Numbered from the stretch's first letter, positions 30,278 to 43,234 are shown. The stretch is DNA of 64,000 nt from Adiantum capillus-veneris (GCA_014529385.2 CM043966.1:103301087-103365086); one strand, 5' to 3'. Numbers and translations: made by a program. The notes: generated by a model not told the origin, from the sequence alone.

Positions 30278-33200
30278 GTGACCTATGAGACCGAGTTACA
30301 ATTGAAAATATGTTTTTGGAATTGTAATGGATACCCATGGAATGCGGGGGTTGGCATTGATGAACTAACAAGCAAAGCCGATGTTATACTTCTTGTTGAA
30401 ACTTGGGAGCATGATACACAAAGGATTAACGGCTTGGAGGATTACAATGTACATTCATTGATGTGGTCAAAGAATCTCAAGCAACGAAGAGGACAAGGAG
30501 GGTTAGCATGTATGGTTAAGAAAGGATTGGAAGATTTTGTATCAATTGTGAAAGATGACAAGTACAAACGTTATGTCTGGCTAAAAATTATGACACCAAA
30601 AAGAGCACCCATTTTTGTAGCCGGTTGCTACATTCCTCATCATGATTCTCCCTTTTATGCTTGCATGGATAGAGATCAACCATTTTCTGATTTGGAAGAG
30701 GACATTGCTTATTTCAAAGGTAAAGGTGATGTTATTGTATTTGGGGATATGAATGCTCGCACAAAAACATTGCAACATGATACTCAACAATTTGATATGC
30801 CATACATTTCAAGGGAGTTGGAGGAAGTTCACTTGTATGATCGTACTTCAATGGATGAGAAAGAGCCGGATCACTATGGAAAGTTACTTTTACACATGTG
30901 TAATAGCACGGGTATGCTCATTGCCAATGGTGTATCTTTGTGGAGTGGAACCAATGGATTTACATGTAGAAGACATAATGGGGATAGTGTGATTGACTAT
31001 ATGCTACTCTCTGAAGCCATCATGTATCGCATAAAGAGTTTTATGTTTGGTCAATGGACCCCGGAATCCGACCATCGCACCTTATGTATTGACCTTTCAT
31101 GTGGAGAAGCAACTAATCATGATAATCTCAGCCAAAGGAAAGAGAAGTTATCACTATGTATGGATTTCAAACGGGCACCAATGTACATTGAAATGGTTGA
31201 GCAAAAATTATGGATGACAAAGCTTCAATGTGATGCACCATTGGAAACTTAATGGGAAGCTTTCAAGAAAGCTATTTGTTCTTGTGCGGAAGAATGCTTT
31301 GCCATAAAGCATCTCCATGGTATCAACAAAGATAGATCACGCAAAAGGTGGTTTGATAAAGAATGTCAAGATGCTCGAAAGTCCTTGATAAAGCTTGATG
31401 CAACTATGGACAAAGACAACTATCAAAGTCATTTGTATACATACAAGGCATTGATTCAAAAGAAGAGAAGAAGATGGGAAGTAAAGCAACAAGAATTTCA
31501 AGTCCAAGAAAAGGCACATGCATGTGGAAGATTTTGGAGAAACTTGAGAGGCAAGCGGGTTGAGAATTTTGGTAACTTGAGTCTAGTGGATATGTACACA
31601 CATTGTAGGCAATTATATGAGCAAGAAAATACTAAAAAAATGCCATTTTATGGTTCACTCCCATGTATGCCGTCTTTTTTTACTATTGAGGATGTATGCG
31701 GTGGGCTTGAAAAGTTGGCCACACGCAAAGCGGGAGATCTTCAAGGTATCAAGCCGGAGATGATCAAATGGATGGGAGATTTTACCCATGAGTGGATGTG
31801 TGATATGTTCAACCTTGCACTTCAACATGGTATGCCTTATGATTGGAGTACTAATTGGGTTAAGCCTTTGCATAAAGGAGGGGATGTAAAGAATGTAAGC
31901 AACTATCGGACTATAATGATTGGGTCTCTTATGGCAAAGTTGTTTGGGTGCATAATGGAGATGAAATTGAGTGATTGGGCTGAAGAGAATGACAAGCGTG
32001 CAAAGGGACAAGCGGGTTTTCGTCGATGCCATAGCACCATTGATCATCTTGTCACTCTTCATGTTCTCATGGAGGAAAGTCGGTTGAAAGGCAAGCGATT
32101 GTATTGTTGTTTTGTGGGCTTTAAGAAAGCCTTTGATATGATTCCACGTAACAATTTGTGGAGAAGGATGGAAGAACTCCAAGTGCCAAGTGAGTTTATG
32201 CTTGCGGTTTCTCGAATCTATGAGAAGGTGATTTGTCAATAGCGCATGGGAAGAGAAATTTCAGAAATTTTTGTAAGCACTATTGGGGTTAAACAAGGAT
32301 GTCCATTGTCACCAACTCTCTTTGGTCTATGCATCGATCAATTGGAACAAATGGTACTTGACTTTATGCAAGAAGAAGGCATTGAAGAGGTCACTATTTG
32401 CAATGCGGTAATCATGCTTTTGTTGTATGCGGATGATGTAGTGCTTCTAGCACACACTTTAGAAGATGCACAAAAGCTTATGGTTGTCCTTGAGAACTTT
32501 TGCTTGCATAGTGGGCTGATTGTAAATGAATCCAAAACAAAGGTTATGCTTGTGAAAACCAACCATAAGGAGAAGCCATGCATTGTGTACAACAACGAGA
32601 CATTTGAAGTTGTTGAGAGCTTTAAGTACCTTGGCCTTGAGGTTCCATCCAATCACAAGTGGCATGAATGTGCTATGCGTCGTTTAGAAGCGGGAAAGAG
32701 AGCATATTATGCATTTGCAAACATGTGTAATGCGGGAAACATCAAGTGTTGGGTTCTCAAGAAGTATCTTTTTGATGCATTGGTGACACCGGTTCTTCTT
32801 TATGGAGTTGAAGTGTGGGGCGGGAGCATCTCAAAGTCTACTTGGAAAGAGTTTGAGAATGTCCAAAAGCGTTTTCTTACAAACTTTCTCCAAGTTAAGA
32901 CACAAACACCATATATGCTCCTACTTCTTGAGTCGGGATCTCTTCCAATTGAGGTTATGGGCATGGAAAGGGTTGTGGAGTACATGATAAAGATGCGCAA
33001 AACCCCTCACATCGACTTCCTACAATTGCATGGGAAGCAAGCAAAAAGGTTCAAAAGATGCATAAAAGCAAGATCTTGAGCACGGGATGGATGCAAGACA
33101 TAAAGAAGTGGTTTGGGAGATGGGATGCATTAGTTGCTACATGATGCTTCAATTGACTCTCAAGTGAATGAAGCTTTTCTACAACGCCAATGTATTACGG

Positions 33201-33672
33201 AGCTTGGGAGAAATCCGGTGGGTCACGCTTCATACACTACACCACCTATATTGCCCCCAACTACAAAACCATGTTCTTCGCTGAGAGAGGAAACCGTACT
33301 CACACTTACATGCTTGAACCTATTCCCTTGTCCGCGATACGCACTATCGCAGCAATTCGGCTTAGCTCCCATTTCCTTCGATGCGAGATAGGGCGTTGGG
33401 GCAATGGAGAAGAGTCAAATCGATTGTGCACATTATGCTCACTGCAAGCTCGAGAGTCTGAGTACCACACACTACTAGAGTGCTCAGCTTTTGATCACAT
33501 CCGAACTTGCTTCTCTCACATTTTCAGCCATAACTTAGACCTACACACTTTCCTCTCCCAGCCAAAGTGTGGGCTCTCCATTGCGACTCTCATCACTACA
33601 ATTTTGGAGCATCGAGAGTCACTCATCAGCCATACACATACTACATCACATGTAACTTTGGTCCCATAGGTC
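30278..33672 (+). pseudogene. LINE D ORF2 (endonuclease/RT), broken
   Basis: The start codon position is GTG where copy A has ATG. Endonuclease motifs WNCNG, ETWEHD, GDMNAR and SDHR are kept up to TAA at 31250-31252. The same frame resumes through RT with FVGFKKAFD, where the catalytic Asp region is changed from VDFKK to VGFKK. TAG follows at 32240, then GVKQGCPLSP and YADDV. Frameshifts near 33000, 33130 and 33190 displace the C-terminal zinc motif (CTLCSLQ...HTLLEC). Loss of the first catalytic Asp alone would inactivate the polymerase. Confidence 0.85.
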
Positions 33673-33733
33673 ATATTTGACCTCCGAGGACGATAATAAA
33701 ATCTATCTATCTATTTATCTCTCCAACTCTCAT

Positions 33734-34023
33734 CACCGGATAGATCTTTAAGGTCTCTTGGGATAGTTTCCTACGACGTTAAAATTATCTTCTTCTTCTT
33801 CTTCTTCTTCTTCTTCTTCTATCTCTCTCACTCTGGTACAAAAGGGATGAAAATGGTGGGGTAGAGAGAGAGAGATAAAAAGGGGAGAGAGAGAGAGAGA
33901 TAGAGTGAGAGGGAGAGAGTGAATGAGTGATTGGGAGAGAGATAGAGAGAGAAAGAGAGAAGAAGAAGGTAATTTTAACGTCATAGGAAACTATCCCAAG
34001 AGACCTTAAAGATCTATCCAGTG
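33734..34023. mobile_element. 290-bp foldback MITE with ~60-bp inverted repeats
   Basis: The left arm starts CACCGGATAGATC and runs through AAGGTCTCTTGGGATAG and GACGTTAAAATTA. The right arm is its near-perfect inverse, ending CTATCCAGTG. The ends CACYGG and the short length suggest a CACTA-derived or foldback MITE. The interior is (CTT)n, then purine-rich GA/GAGAGAT sequence. No coding capacity. Confidence 0.75.
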
Positions 34024-34031
34024 GCAAGCGT

Positions 34032-34051
34032 TGGAGAGAGAGAGAGAGAGT

Positions 34052-34112
<61 letters not shown>
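34032..34112. repeat. (GA)n microsatellite
   Basis: About 38 GA units with one interruption, next to the foldback MITE. Confidence 0.9.
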
Positions 34113-34116
<4 letters not shown>

Positions 34117-34384
34117 GGGGACAAACAAGGTTCCGGAGAGAGTGGCATGCACACACACACACACACTATGGGTGAACATTATGGAGTCTTATATATATAC
34201 CCCCCCCCCCTCCCCTCTCTCCCCCCCTATTGGCAAAGTAGGGCCTACATTACTAGCATTGTGCCACCGACTTGGGTATTGGGCAAGGAGCTCGTAAAAA
34301 AATCTTCAAAACTATCATTACAGAAGGAAGGCGTCTCCTTCCATCCTCGGACCGTGTAAAGGTGAGCTTTCTCCCTTGGCAGTA

Positions 34385-34480
34385 ATGGCATCTGACGGAC
34401 AAGGCGCTCTCACAGCATGGGGCGGCTCTACTCTCTTCACTTCAGACACTCAGGAAAGCGTGCATACCAAACCTATAAAG
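34385..34480 (+). CDS. First coding exon of the Penelope-like element (copy 1)
   Basis: Thirty-two codons from the ATG at 34385 (MASDGQGALTAWGG) end at AAAG followed by GTGAGG, a consensus splice donor. The same exon in copy 2 (40769-40864) has the same length and donor but an internal TAA. Conservation of length and donor supports a real exon; its partner exon is not firmly identified. Confidence 0.45.
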
Positions 34481-36850
34481 GTGAGGGCACTCCTTAGCCC
34501 TCACTTAGCTTGAGATTCAGTGTGTATATTGGGTAAACCCGTTCTTTGTTATTTCCGCTTGAAATACCAAAAGCAATGGATCTTGCTACTCAGTCACCAC
34601 ACGTATTATAAGTCTTCCTAAACTGTCTTCTTTTTCGCCAGAAACCGACTGCTGTTTTTTTTGTAGCATAAGGCCTTATCAAGCTTAATGGTTATTATCC
34701 CTTGACCGACTGTGGTTTTGGAGATGTTCTAGCATAACATATGGCTGCTAAATACTACATACAGCTCTCAAAGGCTTTGGCAATCGTTTAAATGACTGCA
34801 GAATAGGTGTCTTTGTTTTTTTCTCTCTGAATAAAACGTTTTTTCCCCTAAAGAAATATTGTAGCAGCATATGGGTAGTGCTACCTACTCTTTTGCCCTC
34901 AATTAGGGTGGGACATATTTAGATGGGCTGGCATCTCTTGGGCAGATAAAGGGAAATGACTGGATGTACTAACTAAGGCATACTTTGATGGATAGTGGTT
35001 GTTCTGCTGCGGAACCTTGGACAATTTTTTCGTTACTGCATATAATTTTTTTTATCACCAAGCTCCTATCTACTTGTTTTTTCTGATAGGCCTAGGCATT
35101 ATTGATGACCTTGGAATCACTTATGCATAGAAAATGAAGGGAGGTATTTTCTGTTTTCGGTTTTTTTTGAAGAGAAAAACTTGTCATAGAAGCCGAGGCT
35201 TGCCACAGTATGATGAAATGGCTCTAAAAAAAACCATGGAAAGACTTCACCTCTGTGTAAAATTATTAGGTAGATATGGGGCAGTATGTTGGCATGTACA
35301 GGTGTATATGGTTGGGAGTATATTGGTTGTCTTGGCTTCATGGCCGTTCTTAAACATCTGTTCCAACTGACGGAAAAATTGGTTTTTTCCAAATATATGA
35401 ATAGAAGCAGCATTTGAGTGTGAACCTAATGGTCACTTGGCTCTGGGAAAAAAAACTATCATGATGGACTGGTTATGTCGCTGTTTTTTTAAAAAAAACT
35501 GGTTTTTTTCTGGCTTTTTTCTCAAGCTGTTGCGAGTTATCTCAAACTTGTGCCTTAACTAATCTTTTGACGTTAAAACTGGTTTTAAAAAAAAAGCTAA
35601 TCTTAGCTTTGTATCATTCAAAACATGGGGTACTGTGTATGGATTCACAATGTGAGGAAGGATGACCTCTTGCTTGGCATAACCCTGGGGTTTTTTTAGG
35701 GGAACTACCAATCTTTGGATATTCTGCTCTTTATGAAGGAAAGTATATGGTTTTTTTAGCATGTGGAAAGGAACTGATAAAAAGACGCTAGACTTAAAAG
35801 TATCTTGGCTAAAATAGAGTTGAATAGTGTCGAACTGAATGGAATACTAAGGGCTTAATGAGAAACTCGAAGTTTTTTGAAGGTAAGAATGTGGGGATTA
35901 CTCTCAACATTGCGGAAAAATTTGACCTCTTTCTCATAAACATAAAAGCTCCACTTGAATAGGTTTTTTTGATACTCTTTTTGGAAAGAGAATAGTTGCT
36001 ACTATTATTTTTAAGCATAGCTACCTAGCTATGGAGAGAGCTTGGGAAATTGAAGGTAAGTATATGGTTGGTACTCTCAAAACTTGGCATAAATACCGAG
36101 ATATGACTCGAGAAATGTGATCTCACGTGATAAGAATGGAGTTTTTACAAAACTTTATTGACTAGTAAGTATATGGATGTTTCTATGAGCTCAAGCATAG
36201 CTACCAAGCTATGGCTTAAACAAGTAGACCTCACTGTTTTTTTTTAAAATCTCTATAACCTAGCTTGTCTAAAGTAATTAAATTCTGTAAAGATGGACAT
36301 GGATAACAACTGATATAGTCCATTAATACCTGTAAAACACATCCAAGGCTAACTGAATTGTTGTCTTGTTTGGATGGATGCAGGTAAGGACTCTATCTTA
36401 TCTTGGAGGGTTTCTTTTCTTTGGCAAGCAGCACTTCTGTTATGAAATATCCATTGAAAAATGGGGAAGTGTTTTTACTACCAAACCACATTGAAAGAGG
36501 ATCTCTTTCTCACAATCTTTGTACTTAGATAATTTTGATACTGAGTTATTTTCGTACAAATCAGTTCATTGATCCTTGGCCAGTTGTATTTTGAATGTAA
36601 AAGTTCAATTATGTCTTATTAAGTAAGATTTAATACAGCTACACACACATCCTATACATAGGGTCTTCCCTCCGGGGATACCGGGATGCTGGCCTAGGAT
36701 ATTCTCGATAGAATAGAGTTCTATATTGGGACCCACAGTCGTTAAAACCTTTTTTGGTAGGCTGGTGTTAGGTGGCCCCTTTGTTAGACTCTCTTATGGT
36801 CCCCTGCTCACGGCTACCATAGTCTCTGACTCAGCCGGTTTAAGGTTTGC
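34481..36850 (+). other. Long intron-like/untranslated region
   Basis: About 2.4 kb with no domain. T-runs and GGTTTTTT words are frequent. Donor-like motifs AGGTAAGTATATGG or close variants recur at about 35880, 36053, 36163 and 36383, some followed by TACTCTCAA. It is >95% similar to 40865-43240 in copy 2 by eye. Confidence 0.5.
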
Positions 36851-38031
36851 AGGACCAAAAAAGACTTTACCTCGAAGACACTTTTCTAATCTTTATATCA
36901 ACTGTGTTTCAGGACTGCTCACAGTATAGACTGACAGCTCACATGAGTACAAATCACAACCCTAAAAATCACGCAAAGATCCTTGACCAGATCAAGCTCT
37001 TCATAAAAGAACATGCACCAAAAGACTCCATAGCGGCTAGATCTAGACCTTTCCTTCCTAGGATAGCCAAAACATGTATCACATACTATGGCAAGAAATG
37101 ATTTACCTTACCTCAATGTTTTTTGCAGACTCTTGCCCTTTCTCAAGGTTTGGAACTCACCTCGGAGCCCCTCTCTGTAGCCTCCTCTCTGGTCCTCAGA
37201 TGTATTAGCAATTTGGATGCATCACAACTTATTTATGACTCTGCCCTAATTTCAAACAAGAAGCTTTCAGTCTTACATATGTTATCTTTTAATGATTGGG
37301 TAAAAATTCTAGCTTCTTTAGACAAAGACCCCATAGAAGGTGTTAATCTACTATCCCAGTACATTGCCCAACTTCTTGTCCTTGCTTCACAATATCAACA
37401 AGAGCTTGCCCTTTTCTCCTCATCTGGTGCTGAGCTGACAAATTTCCTTAGAAAACTCTGTGGACTTAATCCATCATTTGTTTGCACCCCTAATACCCCC
37501 GCCATCCCTTCAACAGGTGGAATCTTCTGTCGGGATAGTGCCGCTCTAGAGGCAGTAAAAGAGTTTCAATCTAACCTCTGCTCTCTCAATGATGTCAATC
37601 TCCTTGAGATGGTCCCTAAAATCTCAAAAGTCTTTCCAGTCTTACCATTAAGACAAATAGAAATTGAATCCCTCGGGGTAGACCATCAACTCTGGGTTCT
37701 ACCAAACAAAGCGTTCTTGGCTCCAATTCTCAGCGAAACTTGGGTTTACCTAGCCAACCTCCCTGCATCAACGGTGGAGGACTCCAAACTGAAAATTATA
37801 AAAGGAGGACATTTTCTGGACAAAGGTGAACTAATTAAAGCCCCTTTTAACCTACACCTGATCGATCACTCTAAATGCCCATCGAACACTGGATTGTACA
37901 TACGCACTAAGGGTAGCATGGAGTTTGCTAAAAGTAATCCAAACTTCTACACAGAGTCTATCTGGAACATCTTCCGACCCTATGTTAAATGTGCTTGCAG
38001 ATTTCTGGACCCCAAAGCCTCCTGTGAGTGA
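36851..38031 (+). pseudogene. Unknown ORF upstream of the RT (copy 1)
   Basis: Candidate exons follow the acceptors TTTGCAG (36853), TTTCAG (36911) and TTTTTTGCAG (37128). The main open part, 37123-38031, is a ~300-residue helical, Leu/Ser-rich protein (QTLALSQGLELTSEP ... YVKCACRFLDPK) of no known family. Homologous frames resume at 37925-38140 and 38077-38475, so two frameshifts probably break it; the last part ends in a Ser/Gly/Arg-rich tail (GKSRSITRGRGRF). The same protein in copy 2 differs at only a few positions. It might be a nucleic-acid-binding or structural protein of the element; this is inference. Confidence 0.5.
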
Positions 38032-38494
38032 AGCATTATGTGGTTTGACCATGCTATATGATTTATCCTCAACCATTTGGAACTCCTATTCCCAGAGAAA
38101 CCTATTGACTTTCATCTATCCCTCATCTGCTCTTGGCTAGGTGGGCAGGCCAAGCAGATTGTGATTGCTCAAATTGCCTTTAACATCTTCCGAGGACTGA
38201 TGCATGATATTCTGAAAGAACTAAAAGCTGAGGAACCCGGTCTGTACCTCACCACATATTCAAATTACAAAGGAGTCAAATTCATTACTAATCTGCTAAA
38301 ACCCTATATTGAAGAAGATGATTCCCCTGCTTTTAAAAGAGCCAACTCTTTAGCTACTCCCAAGTCTTTTACCTCCTTTTTTACACCTAGCTCCTCATCT
38401 AATCAAGGAAAATCTCGTAGCATTACTAGAGGGAGAGGCAGATTCCCGGCTATCAGAAGCTTCCCTGAAATCTAACCCTTAAAATATATTGCAG

Positions 38495-40451
38495 GTGTCT
38501 ACAAATTCATGTGGAAGAAAAGTTCTCAGCAAAGTGGATTCGAATTTTGGAGCCACCTACGTGCATTGTCTCTATCACACATTCTCCTTGATTGGATCCC
38601 ACCTAAAAGTCTCTTTTGTGAGTGTTTTGACATATTTTTTGGTAACCATAAACTACTTGACAACATTCTCATTGGATAGAGATATCTCTAAAAGGATTAG
38701 TTCTTAACAATGACTTTCTTAGACAAAAAACAATCCCTCACTGTACTTGCAATCATTTTTTCGCATTCTGTAGGCATTTTAAAGAATGTGGCTACCATGT
38801 CTGTACTCAAGACCTCAACATTATCAACAATACTACAGTCCAAAAGCTCCTTGCCAAAGGACTCAATCACATTCCTAACTATCCAAAACACCCCTACCTC
38901 GCCTTAGCAGCTTTACTTAGCTGCCTCACTGACCTTGTCAGTACTCTCCGACTGGAGATGACAGTCCTACCGGACTTAAAAGAGTTAGTTAAGGAATGCT
39001 TCCTTAAAAAAATCTCTCTACTTCCTAGAAAATGGCTTTCTTCTGATAACTCTTGGCTTACACCTCAGTTAGCCATCGACTTTCAAACTATCTCAGAAAA
39101 TTGGCTAGTAGTAGGGCTTGACAAAAGCTCCAACTACCCTACTATTATGTGTAAACAACTTGCTTGGAAAGCTGCACGGGAACGGGTTGCAGGAAAAGAA
39201 TTCTATCTTATCAATAAAACACCACAAGATATCTCCAACAAAATCTCTATACATCTAGAACATCTAGGCTACACTATTAGTAACGTCAAGTTACCAATAC
39301 TATTTCCGACATATAAAATCCACAAACATAAATTCAGGTGGATATCTGATGCCTCCAATTGTATCTTCACAGATATCACCAAAGATATTACTCTTTGCCT
39401 TGATCTTGTTCTCACAGAATTTGAAATCATCTGTGCAGAAAAATAAAAAATTTGTAAGGATTTTCTTAATATCCAATGTAATCCCCTCTGGCTTACAAAA
39501 AATGCTACAGAGGTTACACTTAACCTTCCTCAGCATATTTTTCACATCTTTACAGCTGATATCACACAGTGCTATGAAAATATCCCACTGAACGGAGATC
39601 TTGGCCTTAAAACTGTACTGGCCAAGGTCATTAACCTAGCATTTACCAATGCCAAAAAAAGAAAGCATTTCTTTATCTCTCTTGTAAAAAAACCCAGATG
39701 GATTCTAGCATCTCAATCCATTAACCCTTTACACTTTGATGAAATAAAACTATGCTCCTACATTTTTTGGTTGTTAAACAACTGTATTATTATAGCAAGA
39801 GGTGAATGCTATAATCAATGCCTTGGAATCCCGATGGGTTTCTCTTGCTCACCACTTATGTGTAACATCTACTTAGCTTTCTTTGAATACAAATGGGGCT
39901 TGAAAAACATGGAAACCAACCATAAAATTCTCCCACTATTCAAACACACCTTCAGGTATATGGATGACATACTTAGTGTCAACAACAGACTGTTCTCATT
40001 TGAGATTGATCAGATATACCCCCAGTGCCTAAAAATTGAGCCAACCTCTATCCCGGAGGATTCAACTCTTGGGGATTTCTGCAAAACAGCCCACTTTCTT
40101 AACCTATCGATATCCCTTCACGCCCCATCTATAGGAGGATACGACTTGAGATTCATCTGGAAAAAGGATCTTCTCAAACTACCATACATAGAATTCATCA
40201 AAAGAAACAGCAATAGACTACCATCAATAGAATCCTCTATCAGCTCCTGTATTGGACTTCTACACTTAATCTGCTACTCTTCTTCGTCACCTTCCATTGC
40301 TTGGGAGGAAATTTCAGTACTTATTAAAAAATACTGCCTGAATGGATTTAATTACAATCAAATCCGTAATATCATCACTCAGGATCTCATTAGGCACAAC
40401 TGGCCTGGACTGTTATTCCAAAAAGAGAGTCTTATCACTCTCATAAGGTAG
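38495..40451 (+). pseudogene. Penelope-like reverse transcriptase (copy 1)
   Basis: It starts after the acceptor AATATATTGCAG. The first ~60 codons (VYKFMWKKSS ... WSHL) are followed by a frameshift near 38670. From there one frame runs to the TAG at 40449, broken only by TAA at 39444. A cysteine-rich start (IPHCTCNHFFAFC) precedes LLAKGLNHIP. The RT core has motif A ADITQCYENIP, motif B GIPMGFSCSPLMCN, motif C FRYMDDIL and the downstream HFLNLSIS. All three catalytic Asp residues are present. It copies element RNA into DNA. No endonuclease domain follows motif E. A telomerase-related or other orphan RT class is the alternative. Confidence 0.65.
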
Positions 40452-40495
40452 TAGGCCCATACACAATGGGCCTACTACTGACCCATTGTGTATGG
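40449..40495 (+). promoter_or_regulatory. Two overlapping hairpins at the RT stop codon
   Basis: GTAGGCCCAT/ATGGGCCTAC (40451-40475) forms a 10-bp stem with a 5-nt loop. CCATACACAATGGG (40457-40470) can pair instead with CCCATTGTGTATGG (40482-40495). The two structures exclude each other. The position at the element end suggests a 3' recognition or processing signal. Confidence 0.55.
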
Positions 40496-40570
40496 TGCCT
40501 GGGTTAGGGCAGGTACACACACACACACACACACACACTATGGGTGAACATTATGGAGTCTTATATATCT

Positions 40571-40599
<29 letters not shown>
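40571..40599. repeat. Poly-C tract in the 5' region of copy 2
   Basis: About 29 consecutive C residues after ATATCTCCC; copy 1 has a shorter run at the same place (34201-34210). Confidence 0.85.
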
Positions 40600-40601
<2 letters not shown>

Positions 40602-43234
40602 TCTCCCCCTCTATTGGCAAAGTAGGGCCTACATTACTAGCATTGTGCCACCGACTTGGGTATTGGGCAAGGAGCTCGTAAAAAAATCTTCAAAACTATC
40701 ATTACAGAAGGAAGGCGTCTCCTTCCATCCTTGGACCGTGTAAAGGTGAGGTTTCTCCCTTGGCAGTAATGGCATCTGACGGACGAGGCACTCTCACAGC
40801 ATGGGATGGCTCTACTCTCTTCACTCCAGACTTTTAAGAAAGCGTGCATACCAAACCTATAAAGGTGAGGGCACTCCTTAGCCCTCACTTAGCTTGAGAT
40901 TCAGTGTGTATATTGGGTAAACCCGTTCTTTGTTATTTCCGCTTGAAATACCAAAAGCAATGGAGCTTGCTACTCATGAGTCACCACAGGTATTATAAGT
41001 CTTCCTAAACTGTCTTCTTTTTCGTAGAAACCGACTGCTGTTTCTTTTGTAGCATAAGGCCTGATCAAGCTTAATGGTTATTATCCCTTGACCGACTGTG
41101 GTTTTGGAGATGTTCTAGCATAACATATGGCTGCTAAATACTACATAAAGCTCTCAAAGGCTTTGGCAATCGTTTAAATGACTGCAGAATAGGTGTCTTT
41201 GGTTTTCTTCTCTCTGACTAAAACGTTTTTTCCCCTAAAGAAAGATTGTAGCAGCATATGGGTAGTGCTACCTACTCTTTTGCCCTCAATTAGGGTGGGA
41301 CATATTTAGATGGGCTGGCATCTCTTGGGCAGATAAAGGGAAATGACTGGATGTACTAACTAAGGCATACTTTGATGGATAGTGGTTCATCTGCTGCGGA
41401 ACCTTGGACAATTTTTTCGTTACTGCATATAAATTTTTTTATCACCAAGCTCCTATCTACTTGTTTTTTCTGATAGGCCTAGGCATTATTGATGACCTTG
41501 GAATCACTTATGCATAGGAAATGAAGGGAGGTATTTTCTGTTTTCGGTTTTTTTTGAAGAGAAAAACTTGTCATAGAAGCCGAGGCTTGCCACAGTATGA
41601 TGAAATGGCTCTAAAAAAAACCATGGAAAGTCTTCACCTCTGCATAAAATTATTAGGTAGATATGGGGCAGTATGTTGGCATGTATAGGTGTATATGGTT
41701 GGGAGTATATTGGTTGTCTTGGCTTCATGGCCGTTCTTAAACATCTGTTTCAACTGACAAAAAAATTGGTTTTTTCCAAATATATGAATAGAAGCAGCAT
41801 TTGAGTGTGAACCTAATGGTCACTTGGCTCTGGGAAAAAAAACTATCATGATGGACTGGTTATGTCGCTGTTTTTTAAAAAAAAACTGGTTTTTTTCTGG
41901 CTTTTTTCTCAAGCTGTTGCGAGTTATCTCAAACTTGTGCCTTAACTAATCTTTTGACGTTAAAACTGGTTTTAAAAAAAAAGCTAATCTTAGCTTTGTA
42001 TCATTCAAAACATGGGGTACTGTGTATGGATTCACAATGTGAGGAAGGATGACCTCTTGCTTGGCATAACCCTGGGATTTTTTTAGGGGAACTACCAATC
42101 TTTGGATATTCTGCTCTTTATGAAGGAAAGTATATGGTTTTTTTAGCATGTGGAAAGGAACTGATAAAAAGACGCTAGACTTAAAAGTATCTTGGCTAAA
42201 ATAGAGTTGAATAGTGTCGAACTGAATGGAATACTAAGGGCTTAATGAGAAACTCGAAGTTTTTTGAAGGTAAGAATGTGGGGATTACTCTCAACATTGC
42301 GGAAAAATTTGACCTCTTTCTCATAAACATAAAAGCTCCACTTGAATAGGTTTTTTTGATACTCTTTTTGGAAAGAGAATAGTTGCTAGTGTTATTTTTA
42401 AGCATAGCTACCTAGCTATGGAGAAAGCTTGGGAAATTGAAGGTAAGTATATGGTTGGTACTCTCAAAACTTGGCATAAATACCGAGATATGACTCGAGA
42501 AATGTGATCTCACGTGATAAGAATGGAGTTTTTACAAAACTTTATTGACTAGTAAGTATATGGCTGTTTCTATGAGCTCAAGCATAGCTACCAAGCTATG
42601 GCTTAAACAAGTAGACCTCACTGTTTTTTTTTTAAAATCTCTATAACCTAGCTTGTCTAAAGTAATTAAATTCTGTAAAGATGGACATGGATAACAACTG
42701 ATATAGTCCATTAATACCTGTAAAACACATCCAAGGCTAACTGAATTGTTGTCTTGTTTGGATGGATGCAGGTAAGGACTCTATCTTATCTTGGAGGGTT
42801 TCTTTTCTTTGGAAAGCAGCACTTCTGTTATGAAATATCCATTGAAAAATAGGGAAGTTTTTTTACTACCAAACCACATTGAAAGAGGATCTCTTTCTCA
42901 CAATCTTTGTACTTAGATAATTCTGATATTGAGTTATTTTCGTAGAAATCAGTTCATTGATCCTTGGCCAGTTGTATTTTGAATGTAAAAGTTCAATTAT
43001 GTCTTATTAAGTAAGATTTAATACAGCTACACACACATCCTATACATAGGGTCTTCCCTCCGAGGATACCGGGATGCTGGCCTAGGATATTCTCGATAGA
43101 ATAGAGTTCTATATTGGGACCCACAGTCGTTAAAACCTTTTTTGGTAGGCTGGTGTTAGGTGGCCCCTTTGTTAGACTCTCTTATGGTCCCCTGCTCACG
43201 GCTACCATAGTCTCTGACTCAGCCGGTTTAAGGT

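Larger units (their letters stand above)
29094..33720 (+). mobile_element. LINE copy D, full length but decayed
   Basis: Same family and layout as copy A: homologous leader from about 29140, ORF1, ORF2, 3' hairpin (33669-33682) and an ATCT tail ending near 33720. ORF2 has two in-frame stops and several frameshifts. The 5' end reaches ~60 bp further than in copy A. Confidence 0.85.
34150..40510 (+). mobile_element. Penelope-like retroelement, copy 1
   Basis: It begins at (CA)n followed by CTATGGGTGAACATTATGG, TA repeats and a poly-C tract. It then has a short first exon, a long intron-like region, an ORF for an unknown protein, an intron-bearing RT gene and a 3' hairpin. A second copy starts in the same way at 40511, giving head-to-tail copies as is typical of Penelope-like elements. 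The RT motifs (ADITQCYENIP, GIPMGFSCSP, YMDDI) fit that group better than LINE or LTR RTs. No GIY-YIG endonuclease was recognised. Confidence 0.6.

Noticed and set aside
35117-36018. Minus-strand small ORFs in the Penelope-like untranslated region
   Set aside because: They are preserved in both copies only because the copies are nearly identical; no domain, start context or codon signal supports them.
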